Positions 32,198 to 44,224 of a stretch of 64,000 nucleotides of DNA are shown here, in pieces. Made by a program: the position numbers and the translations under genes. Under the pieces are notes generated by a model. It had not been told where the DNA came from, did not search any database, and worked only from the letters and a program-made list of their open reading frames with translations. The stretch comes from Macrolepiota albuminosa (taxonomy: Eukaryota; Basidiomycota; Agaricomycetes; Agaricales; Agaricaceae), in assembly GCA_027475525.1 (NCBI GenBank), contig JAMWFC010000115.1, forward strand, positions 1,488,001-1,552,000. The letters are read 5' to 3'. The number at the start of each line of letters is the position of its first letter. The stretch's first letter is position 1.

Positions 32198-34165
32198 CTA
32201 CATCAGGAGGATGAGGAGGGGGAAGAAGGAAGCCAGTGGTTGTTGCTCGACAAGGAGCCTGCATGTGCGAATGTCGGACTCGGGAACGGCGTTGGCGTTT
32301 GCATGGGCGTCGTCGACGTCAATGTCAGTGTGGCCATTGCCAACACCGGTGCGGACGGTATAAATTCTGACATCGCCTATGGCGACAGGTGACAATGTAG
32401 CACGCGTAGAAAACTTTTGTACGCTGTGTGTGTGTGGAGTAATTAGCACTTGTGAGGCTCGCGGGGGAAAAACGAAACGAAAACTCGGACTCACCACAAT
32501 CGCTGCCGACGTTCTTCGGAAGTCGGTGGTGCATGTTCCAACACCGACGTCGAAAAAGAAACCCTTCTCCCAATCTCGAATCTATCCCCGAGCTGCATGT
32601 ATTTCCACCCCAGATGCTCAATCCAGATCTCGGTATGGACGAACCAGGCCGCACGAAGGAGGACCTCTTCTTTTATCTGTTGGAGTCGAGGGTTGTCGGG
32701 AAGAACTGACGATGCTGCTTCCTGGAAGAGCTGTTTGATGAGGTGGAGAAGCCCAAGTGTCATCGTGTACTGCCCCGTTGCACGTTCCGCCGCCAACGCA
32801 CCAGATGCGAAGCCCTTTGAACGCTCGTTTCCGAACAGAGCAGTGGTGGAGCGGATGTACAGCCAGACGCGGTTGGAGTAATTCGGGAGTGCAAGCAACG
32901 CTGAAAGGACACTCATGGCAGACGTGATGAGCTGAGGACGAAGTTGTGTTCTCGTGCGCGGGTTAGTCTGTGAGAGCGCGTCCTCGAGTATCATCGTCGT
33001 AAGCTGCACAAGATCGGGTGGCTGCGCCTCCGTCATCGTGTGGGCCACAACAGGAGCGCCACTCTCCAGCGCCTGCATAAGCTGTTCCGCCTGCGCTGTG
33101 TTATCTTGTATAAGACTCCGCAAGAGGTCAAGACAATGCATGACAGTCTCCTCCTCGTCTCCTCCATCCGTCTCCATACCCACATCCTCCAGCCTGATCA
33201 CCTTCGTCTGTGGACCTCCTCGCCGAGCAAATGATACGTCCTGGTATGGGCCTGAACCTGCACCTGAAGAAAGCCGCTGACGGTTGACGTAGTCCGTTAG
33301 GAGCTCAAGGATGACTTTCCACCCCGAATGTTCATGCTGCCACAAGATGACGGCGTAATCACCCCCATCGCTCAACGAACGGCCCACCGAATGCGCAGGG
33401 AGCGTACTTCCTCCAGGCAATGTTATCGGCCACGTATTGAAGAACATCACGCCCAAATTCGGTTTCTCCACCCTCTCATACAACGCATGAGCACCCGACA
33501 ACGCACTCAGAGGCACAACTTGTGTATACGTTTGCAGCGTCTCTAGGTAATAAAACACATGGCTAGCACAAAGCAGACGTTCCTCCGCTATCGGCTGTCC
33601 TTCTTCCAAATGACGAGCCATAGAGAGCGTATCGTAATCAAGGAACCCAGAGGCGGTCATAGCACGGAGGAGGCGGATGAGAGGTTTGAAGTGGATGGGG
33701 AAGTGGGAGCGAGCAACGTCGAGGATGGCACGGCAGGCTGTACCATGATGCCAGTCAGCTTGCCAGAATTGTGTGCATATACCGGCGATGGAGCCGCTTT
33801 TGCTGCGCCCGAAGAGGGATATCCAGATGTCGACGAGAGCGTTGAAGTTGTCGATTTCTTCAATGACGACGAGTTCGAGAAGGGCGATGACCAGACCTAG
33901 GTGATGTGAGGATACTGATGATAAAGTAGTATTTACAAGTGTACATACCTTTTAGGACGGAGCGGTATGCGATGGCGTTGGGATCTGTTACTGTGGACCC
34001 TTTCTTCCAAGCAACAGCAGTGACAAAGAGAGGTGACTTGGCTGTGACGCGATTTTGGGATTTGCCCTCGTTTTGTTTGGTCAATAGATTTTGTGCTGTA
34101 TTGCATGTGCCTACAGGTAAGAAGAGACTGTGGCTTGAAACGGTGTACACCAAGAAGAGGAGAGG
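32198..34165 (-). pseudogene. NUP188: Internal fragment of nucleoporin NUP188
   Basis: Exon-like segments, about 34165-33950 (donor at 33948), 33896-32495 and 32423-32198, join in phase and yield roughly 610 residues. Recognisable NUP188 stretches: FWQADWHHGTACRAILDVAR, RLLRAMTASGFLDYDTLSMA, RVWLYIRSTTALFG, ALAAERATGQYTMTLGLLHL and TEIWIEHLGWKYMQLGDRFE. NUP188 is a roughly 1,900-residue scaffold of the nuclear pore inner ring. Neither its N-terminal third nor its C-terminal half is present, and the flanks are AT-rich transposon-like DNA. The frame is surprisingly open for a fragment, suggesting recent capture or an incomplete assembly. It could also be a real truncated paralogue. Confidence 0.6.
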
Positions 34166-34278
34166 CTGGGCAGGAGTGTGACATGTCACGTCATGTGAAG
34201 CGTGTTTTGTCCTGGCTCAAGACACGTCGATTGTAGATTTTTTGAGCTTTTGAATTCCTATCTACTCTAGCATCATAC

Positions 34279-37036
34279 ATGAAAGATATCTGCATACCAT
34301 CTGACATAGTTCCTAACATCCTCAATGAGCTTGATCTAGTCTTGAAAGCTCATCCTCTTCCTGGCTTAACTGCTCTTCGTCACATATTAGAAGATTCCAC
34401 ACTTCATATTGGGTCACCATTATCTACACCACCTGCTTCTCCTCAATGCATGACACCAGTGCTATCTGTCAGCCCTACACCTATGCTCCATATTACACCA
34501 CCTTCACATTCTGGACTTACAATTCGAATTCCACCATTACATATGCGCTCTCATGCTATGGATGCTCTTGATGAAGATGATGGGACAGGAGACATAATCA
34601 AGAAAACAGGCAAGAATAGAGGAGATGAAAGAAAGAAGGACAGAAAGAGAAAACTGGTCAATAAACTAGATGGAATTCCTTGTGATGATGAAGATGAATA
34701 TCAAGAAGGATCTGGGCCTGAAGCTGAAGCTGAAACAAGGAGAAAACATAAAAAATTGGCCAAAGGATCTACTAATTGGCAGGCAAATGGAAACCCTCCT
34801 CCTCTTACTGCTCTTGGTCAACGATTAATTGTCACTCTGTGTTCTGTCATGTCTGAAGAGAATTCTAGCAAAGTGGAGAGTTTGGTCCAGCTGTTGATGA
34901 ATCACAATCACCCTAGCAATAGGTCAGCTTCCTCTTCTTTGAAAGAACCTTTTCAGTCTCTCAAACATTTAATAGGCCAGCTTCCTCTTCTTTGGAAGAT
35001 CCTTTTCAGTCTCTCAAACATTTTGCTACTCTTTGTCATGAGCTTGAAAATGACACCAGGCTTAATGACTTCAAACTCATGCTTTCTCTATTGCAACTCT
35101 CACTTTTTATTAATATGTGAGTATTTTTGTCTTCTTTATTCTTTGCATATTAATTTTTTTGTGACTTTAGTATACAAAAATCTGCAACTCAAAAAGTGGG
35201 AATAGCATACATGGCAGCAAAAATTGGGGTCAATGCTGATAAGTTGAGAGACTGGCATTCTCAAGGAACTCGTATAGCTTATTTGGTGGCTGCTGGTATA
35301 TATCTTTTTATTGACTTTATATGCTCAATTTATAAGATGGTTTTTTAGGTACTCCTTTTGTTATGCTGGTCATTGCAGCTCTGGCTATGAGAGTTGTTTT
35401 GACAAGAAGAAAATATAGTACTAATCAAGATATTGAAAGTGTTGCTTTCTTTATCAGATCCCCTAAAGGTGAGATTCCTTAATTGTTCAATAACAAAATT
35501 GTATGCTTATTTGGCAGATGATGAAATTGGAGGATTCATTAAAAGAGGACTTTTGCCTATGATCAAGAAACTTCACAAAACTATGATTCCAGGATTTTAC
35601 TTCTCATTTTTCACCTCTTTGAACAAAATTGAAACTTTTTCTGCCTATGAAACCAGTATGAATTCTCTTGATAAACTCTTTGACTCTTTACATGTCAAGT
35701 GAGTACAATATATTAGTTCCTTAAATATTTTCTAATCTTATTCTTATTCCTAAGTTATTTTGTTCTTCCCTGTTGCTCAGATTCTTGGCTTTTAGAGCCA
35801 CAAGAAAATACTGTTGAACCATCAATGATTTCTCCAGTTGCAGACTGCATCACTATAAGCATGGGTTATTCAATCTCTTGCCTGCCTTGTCCAGTTTCAA
35901 AAGAGAATAAAAGTAGCTGGACAGAATCTCAGAGAAAAAAAGCATCAAAGGCATCTCATATTGACAGCCTGTATGACTTGAAAGCAGTGGTGAGTCATGG
36001 TTCAACTAGTCTCTCTTAGATTTTCTAATTAATTTTTATCTCAGATGTCAAGTAAGCACTACAAAGGAGACTATATTTATATAGATTCATCTATTTGTGA
36101 AGGGTAAAGTTCCTTGTTTCTGTCTTTAAAAAACTTATTAATTCTTTTTGCAGAAAAACCTTGATGATCCAAGATTCTCAACAGCAGTTTACTGGCCTTC
36201 TCATCACTCACTTCAAGTCTATCTGCCAATCCTATAATGAAGATTTTGTATCCTTGCTCAAGTCTTTATATGAAGGAGAATTCTTTGAAGATAGATCTGA
36301 CAGACCAGACTATGATTTCCTTGCTCTCCATTATTCTTTTTATAACAGATACTCTGAAAAGGTGAGTTTACTTATTTTTTTTTGATTATTTACATACCAA
36401 CTGACAGAAAACTTTATTTTAGGGTCACACAGCTCCTCAGAATGTACATCCTCACTATATTCACAAAAACAGGATGAGAGTAAATCACTCACAAAGGACT
36501 CCATATGAATCTCAAGATATGAGAGATGATCCTCAAGAATATGACTTGTTAGGGACATTTCTTCAGGAAATTATCAGCTTTGTCAAGATTAATGTAAGTG
36601 TGTTATTATAATTAAGTTTGTATCAAGTTAAGTTTTTGAATAGCTTGCCCATTATCTTCCAAAGGAGTATGATCAGCTTTGTGCCTATGTTGATGAACTC
36701 CCACTCAATGCAAACTGCCTTGCCTATCCTTTTGGAGGTCTAGTTGTCAATCTATGTGTTTCTACTGCTGCTCATAGAGATGTGATTGATAAAATTCTCT
36801 GTGTAGTCATTCCTTTTGGCCATTTTCAGGGAGGAGAGTTATGTTTATATGAGCCTGGTCTGGTTATCAAATTGGCACCTACAGATTGCTTTATATTTCC
36901 TTCTTGTCATGTTACTCATTATAACATGCACTTTACAGGAGAAAGAGCATCTCTGGTATTACACTCTGATAAACAAAGTGATAATTGGCTTCAAGATAGA
37001 AATGGTTGGTCTATAGTTCATGTAGATGATAGATAG
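34279..37036 (+). CDS. TET/JBP-like 2-oxoglutarate, Fe(II)-dependent dioxygenase
   Basis: Ten exons join in phase: 34279-34922, 34976-35116, 35171-35295, 35349-35468, 35518-35698, 35755-35989, 36045-36103, 36154-36361, 36423-36593 and 36644-37036, giving 758 residues. The last exon is a double-stranded beta-helix oxygenase core: AHRD (iron-binding H-x-D), CVVIPFGHFQGGELCLYEPG, FIFPSCHVTHYNMHF (distal His), GERASLVLHSD (2-oxoglutarate Arg). This arrangement is known from basidiomycete TET/JBP-related proteins, which oxidise 5-methylcytosine and are expanded alongside DNA transposons in mushrooms. The N-terminal part is acidic and Lys/Arg-rich (KKTGKNRGDERKKDRKRK). The gene is CpG-poor but all ten exons stay open. 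Intron 1 (34923-34975) is a diverged tandem copy of the following exon. The exact substrate is unknown. Confidence 0.7.
34923..34975 (+). other. Intron derived from tandem duplication of exon sequence
   Basis: This 53-nt intron is about 90% identical to the exon bases that follow it (34976 onward: tcagcttcctcttctttg against ccagcttcctcttctttg). One C-to-T change turns the exon's aggccag into the donor aggtcag, and the duplicated aatagg supplies the acceptor AG. Splicing restores the frame (S-N-R-P-A). Confidence 0.7.
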
Positions 37037-37149
37037 TGAATACTTGATATTACTATTACACTACTATCACATTGAATTGAGAGGTAATCTAAAATTGAAT
37101 GCAAGATGGAATTGAACTCGATTTTAATGGGCTGCGATCCAACACACCA

Positions 37150-38930
<1,781 letters not shown>

Positions 38931-39046
38931 ATATTTTTTCTATAGTTTTGACAGAAATATTCAAATAAAATCCTGAAATTAATTGGATTATTTTTGCTGT
39001 GTTTTTACATTGTTTTGCCAAAGAACATCATTTCCTGCACCCAGTG
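38931..39046 (-). repeat. Right terminal inverted repeat
   Basis: Reverse-complement partner of 25243-25358, ending cctgcacccagtg, followed by CTA. Confidence 0.8.
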
Positions 39047-39059
39047 CTAATTAGAGTAG

Positions 39060-39540
39060 ATTTCGTGAGTTGTCTATGATACGAATAATATACGGATAAA
39101 TATCAAAAATATTGAGGGACTGTGAGAAATTTCCGGAAGAAGCCTGATGAACGTTGACAGATGACTGTCAACGTCGTCTGGCGCTGTCGGTGGGTGCCAT
39201 CAATCCCGCCCTCGACACCGACCACCTTCTGCTCATTGTCCCGCATGACGAGCTTGAAAATACACTGAAAAATTAGCCAAAAATTCGGAAAAAATTATAA
39301 GTCATTGCCTGAGTTCTTAGGGCTGTTCATATCAACCTTTGTCCTCATCGTCGTCCACAATGAGCTTGAAAATAGATAATGGATAAACATAGCCCGGTTT
39401 CTTCAGGTCCCTGATTTCGGACCGTTCCTGCCGTATCAACCCATGGCTTCGTGGTGACTGTCAGAACCTTTGTGCTCATTGTCACCCACGATGAGCACCT
39501 CAAACTGCCAAAAAAAACTGCCAAAAAATCGGGAAAATTA
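39060..39540. repeat. Diverged tandem repeat array
   Basis: Three loosely similar units recur about every 115-135 bp around the phrases ctgctcattgtcccgcatgacgagc (about 39227), tcatcgtcgtccacaatgagc (about 39343) and tgctcattgtcacccacgatgagc (about 39472), each followed by ttgaaaat- or aaaa-rich sequence. No coding frame is convincing. Confidence 0.5.
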
Positions 39541-39550
39541 TGGAATGAAA

Positions 39551-40439
39551 CCGGCATTTGACATCCTTGATTTCGAAGTGATTCCAGAATGCTTGTACAT
39601 ACATATGATCCCATCTTACATACGTGTCTAGTGATTGTAGTGATTGTAGAAATACAAAAAAGAACACAAGGGAAAAAACCAAGCGAGAGAAAGACGTAGC
39701 TATAACTGAATATTGATAACATACCATAGCGAGGTGCTTGATGATACAACCACCCACCAGAGGGAGAAAAATCCTACCCACCAACGCCAAATCCACTCTA
39801 TCTCTTACGCAATCATTTGGTCTTCATCTCCCACCGCTTATCCATGGTTCTAACAAGCCCGATAAAAGTCACCTTATCTCCCAAATAATCGACCTTCCTA
39901 ATCCCCATGTCCCTCTCCTCCTTGCATCCTTCCGTCCTGAGCTCAAACGCCCTACTGATCCTCTCCCGATCCGTACTATTCAGCTCCTCATTCCAAAAAT
40001 GCTGCGGGATAATCGGCTGGTGCAGCTGATCAAACATCTGCACGAGGACATCATAGACGGTGATGCCGTTCGCCTGGCCCTGTTGTACATCGATGTACCA
40101 CGGGAGGAGCGGGTGGATGAGCTGCATGTGCTCTGCGGCTGGGTGCGTCGCGAGCTGGGCGAGGTCGATGTTGTTCGGCGGGCGTCGGAGGTATGGGAAG
40201 GTCAGGACTTCGGGGTTCGGGGGGTACCGCAAGTCGTAAGAGATGTAGATGTCGGATTGTTTGATGAGGAGGATATCGGTCACTGGGCGTTTGTATTGGA
40301 GGAGTTCATTCACTGTGCGTTTGATTGGGTCTTTGAATTCTTGGGTGGGAAAAGGGTATATATAGATCAGTCTGGATTTTCTTGTCAGATAATGGAGAAC
40401 ACACCTGGGACCTCGGACCTAAGCTTTTGGATGGAAACA
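39551..40439 (-). repeat. Segmental duplication, copy 2 (other copy 20631-21793)
   Basis: Same-orientation match to the kinase-DUF6699 3' end, covering the 3' flank, the DUF6699 exon, the intron and the end of the preceding exon. It lacks the roughly 270-bp block present in copy 1. This copy sits in a complete DUF6699 gene, so it is likely the source. Confidence 0.85.
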
Positions 40440-41090
40440 CGGATGGAAAGAGGGTTCCAGCGCGACTCGAAACCCTTTCGATAATCCCTCGGCCGTTTTG
40501 CCAAATATTCCGAATCATACTCATTATAGTTCCCAACTCTCTTGCCTGAACCACTCGACAACGACCTCGTCAACGGATATCCCGCAGAGTAATGCCAAGG
40601 CGAATACGGCGGCGGGTCGTGTGAGTGCGTGCGTTTCAGCGGCGACTCGTACCCTACATTCCATCCACCGTGAGAAGGCCACTCTTCGTGTAGAGCACCC
40701 GGGTTGAACCACGGACTTGCTGCGATCGGCTGGCCTAGTCCTGGTGTGTGGTATCCCCCACCGCCAGGCATGTTTAGGACCTGTGGAGCGGGGGAGAGCT
40801 GGCCGAATGGTGGGTGAGAATAAGGAGACCAGTTCCTGGGTCCGGCGTAAGGCCAGTCGGAGGCCCAAGGCGAAGGTGAGGGGGGAGCCAGCCAGCTAGA
40901 AGCAACGGTGGCATGGCTGAATAGATATATCAATTTAAGAGAGAGGATGATGGGTGATCGAGGCGTACTTGGATTGTGTTGCGCCTGGGAACGGCTTGTA
41001 GTCACCTCCCGAATCAAAATGGGCATCTGGCGGTGGAGGAATGAAACCTCCGCCCTTGCCTCCTGCTGGTCCAGCGCCGTAAAAGGCCAT
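39813..41090 (-). CDS. DUF6699-domain protein
   Basis: Exons 41090-40969, 40916-40405 and 40339-39813 give 386 residues in phase. It starts MAFYGAGPAGGKGGGFIPPP. A Pro/Trp/His-rich linker follows (WASDWPYAGPRNWSPY), then the DUF6699 domain (YDLRYPPNPEVLTFP, HPLLPWYIDV, ITVYDVLVQMFDQL, closing RKVDYLGDKVTFIGLVR). The splice into EFKDPIK matches the DUF6699 genes at 15.4 and 21.2 kb. The family has no assigned activity. It lies about 1.3 kb downstream of the membrane-protein gene at 42.4-44.2 kb, in the same order and orientation as the pair at 13.7-16.8 kb. Confidence 0.85.
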
Positions 41091-42368
41091 CTTTTATCTT
41101 GGTAAACGCGGAGTTCGTTAGACGAGTTTTGCTTTGAAAGAGAGTCGTGAAAAAAGAGACGTGTGGACTGTTGCAAAGAGCAAAAACGACTGATTTTCCA
41201 GAAGGAGACAGGCGGTGCTGTAACAAATCAATCAATCACGAATAATCTTTGTTTTGAATCTCCACGAAAGATACGTGCACGTGGGACGTGCTGCGAGTCT
41301 GAGATTTGCTTTTGGGGCAAGCTTCACACCTATTCGCTGTGGATCCTCAACGCCTCATGTTGTTTTAGCAAAGCAAGACCGGAAGGCAATGCCGCGTGAT
41401 AGTAATCCTTGCCCCGCTAGTACAGGAATGGTTCAAAAAAAGAACGGCAAAGTATGGAAACATTTCCACAATCGCTACCACACGCCGTGTACTGCTCAGC
41501 CACAGGCCTTTTGATGCGTGTCAACCGTACATATATTTGCTTCGAGATCCAATCGGCGACAGCTTCGGACATTATGCGTTCCGAAAATGGCATAATGGGC
41601 GGTATAAGTATCCATCGGTACTAATCTCATATACTTAAAAGTACAATTCCTCGTCGAACTCTGTCTAAAGGATCAATCCATTATACTACTACTAGACTTA
41701 CCCCGAACTTTCCGCCAACAGGTCTCAATTCCCAATTGCAATTCGCCTGACAAAGAAAGGAACTTGCACTACCATCGTTCTACTCTCATGCCCTACATAA
41801 TTCAATGGAGCGCCTTCATGTCACGCTCACCATGTATTAACGTAAAATATCCCGGAAAGACAAGAAATTCCAACGACTCCAGCGGGCTCAAGCGTCTAAC
41901 GAAGCGCGGAACGATCGCTTGGGTCTCCTTACCCATTTCAAACCAGAGTCATCGACCAAAACTTGGTTCCTGTTCACATCATTTTGTTATCGAAGCACTC
42001 ACTGAGTAGCCGCCGAACAATTGTTGGTTTTGTTCTTGATTTCATACAAATAGTCCCGAGCTTCTCTGTCCGATGGAGTAACGCGGCAAGATCGATATCC
42101 ACAGTCGGGCGATAAATTGTGAGATATTGTTGGTATGCGCAAGTGCATAGACCGGTAACGTTGCCTTGTTACGATTAATTTTTGATACCGGCTCATGAAC
42201 TGGAACGTAATACCATAGGGCAAGTACTCCTCGAAGCATTCAGAACAATACAGAAGTACAATATCCAAGTACAGAGATTTAGCAAGCATATTCAGGATCA
42301 AGAAGAGGGCATATCAAAGACGTCCGTACACGTGAAAGCGTTTGTATACTTGTTACTTGTCGCTACTC
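41091..42368. other. Intergenic stretch
   Basis: Contains the promoter of the DUF6699 gene and the 3' flank of the membrane-protein gene. Short frames (for example 41254-41514) have no motif. No repeat or RNA gene was recognised. Confidence 0.5.
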
Positions 42369-44224
42369 CTAATCTTTCCAAGCATACACGTTCTTGGAAG
42401 ATTCTGCTGATTCGAAAACTCTCCCTCGGATCCTATCTCCTGTATCTCCGCGACGACGAAACTCGCGGATTACGAGAGAAAGGTAGACGATGCCTAGCAT
42501 GAAGACGATGGTGATAACAATGCGAGCGGCGTCAAGTGCGCCGGCCGAAAAGATCTGAGCCGGCGCCTCGCTCTCTGTGGCTGTACGCCAGAGCAATATC
42601 ATGACACAGGCTATGTAAAACATGATAGACCTTTAAAGCTTCGTCCTGAGTTTCTAGCGCCAAGTTGGTAGATTGACTTACCACGAAAACCATACACCAG
42701 GCATCGCAAGCAGTACCCAAAGGTTCCACCAGATGGGCGTTTTCACTTTCTGCGCTTCCTATAACCAGGGAATTGTGAGTTATGGTGAATACGTTAATTC
42801 AAATCACCAAACCTCCGCCCAGTCCGCTATGTTGTGAACTCCGCATATGGTATTAAATCCGATGATATACAGACAGCCGTACGAAACGCTCATCAGCGAG
42901 CACACGAGAGCCAAGAAGGCCGAATAGCGAATGTAAGGGTCCTTGAGAGCGCCGTCGATCTGAAGTGTGATTGAGATTGTACTGAAAATTGCGTCAGTGG
43001 GAAGTGAAGCACAGCGAAAAGCAGCGATATACGCACGGGAACATGAAGACAGAAACGAAGCTGAGCACGGTCCACTCGTACGTCAAAGAGTCGGTGAACC
43101 GTTTCCATGACTCTTTAAGACGCGCGACGGGTGGGGAGTCAATGGGATGCAGGTAATATCCCCATGAGTCAATACCATGACCGCCAGTCCTCTCATTGGC
43201 TGCATTAATCGACACACTCTCTATATCTGGCATAGTCAGTCCAGCGCCTTCGAAGATCGAAGCGACGCGCGAAAAATAAAACGACGGCAGAGTGAAAAGA
43301 GAATACAGATAGATTTGACGGGGTATCGTGTCAAATAGAAACGCTACAATGTATCTCTGTATGGGGACATGCGGAGCGCCGTGGACTCTTCTGGGCAGGA
43401 TGGGCGCTTTCGTATGCGCGGACAGCAAAGCCTGCGATTGCATGATCGTGGTGGGCTCGGAGGTGGGAGCAATGTTGATGAGGCTCTGTGTCATTGAAGG
43501 TACAAACGGATCATTTGCAACATATGCTTGGTGATCATCAAAAAAGAACTTTTCTGGATCGTCCATGCAATTCGGGGCCACGCTGACAGGCGAAGGGTGA
43601 ATGTAAGGTAGTGGGGCAGGCATTGGGCTCGGGGAGCTGAGTCTGTCAAACACAGGGCTCCAGGTCCTAGCATACGCTGGCCAAGGGGCTTCTGGACGGA
43701 CCGTACAACTGGCACACCTCTTCCTTCGTTTCTTCTTATGAGGTTTAGGCGCCGATCGTCCTTTCTCACCGTTATCTATATCTTCGTAATACCTTTCCCA
43801 CTCATAAGGGTCCCAATCGCGATTCGTACCTGCCCCCATGGTCCATGGGCTCATGGGTCGTTCCAAAGTTGATACATGCGCGGGCCTACCACGAGGCGTG
43901 GGAGGCTCAGCGATCGCAGGGGACGTACGTCCGAACCATGAAGGGGCGCGTGGGAGATTAGTGGGGTACGAAATCGAGTTGCACGGTTGGGGATCCAGTG
44001 AGTTGTCAACAAAACCGAGGTCTGGTGAGTTCACAGGCACTGGTTGGATTGGACAGACAGAACTAGATCGATGTAAAGGTAGTTTAGATGAAGGAATAGA
44101 GCAGAAATAGTATCCATGTGTACCTGGAGTTAGGTCCTTTGTCTTCGATCTGCGCTCCGACTGGTAACAGTGGAGGGCCTGATAGAGCGCCTGGTGTAGG
44201 CTCGACAGGTGGAGGCATGTCCAT
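42369..44224 (-). CDS. Multi-pass membrane protein, paralogue of the gene at 13687-15438
   Basis: Exons 44224-44124, 44062-43037, 42981-42813, 42758-42682 and 42630-42369 give 544 residues. I chose the start at MDMPPPVEPTPGAL because the upstream continuation of the long frame (to 44424) is low-quality sequence, while the 61-nt intron 44123-44063 keeps phase. Polar first half with a basic patch (KPHKKKRRKR). Membrane segments around LYSLFTLPSFYFSRV, VLSFVSVFMFP, AFLALVCSLMSVSYGCLYII, LWVLLAMPGVWFSWSIMFYI and IVITIVFMLGIVYLSLVI. Exons of 169 and 77 nt match the paralogue exactly. It lacks the long DUF6699-linked tail seen after the other copy. Family and role unknown. Confidence 0.82.

Noticed and set aside
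34918..35024. The 53-bp duplication as another assembly seam
   Set aside because: Unit length differs from 77 and the copies have diverged at several positions, including the donor-creating change.
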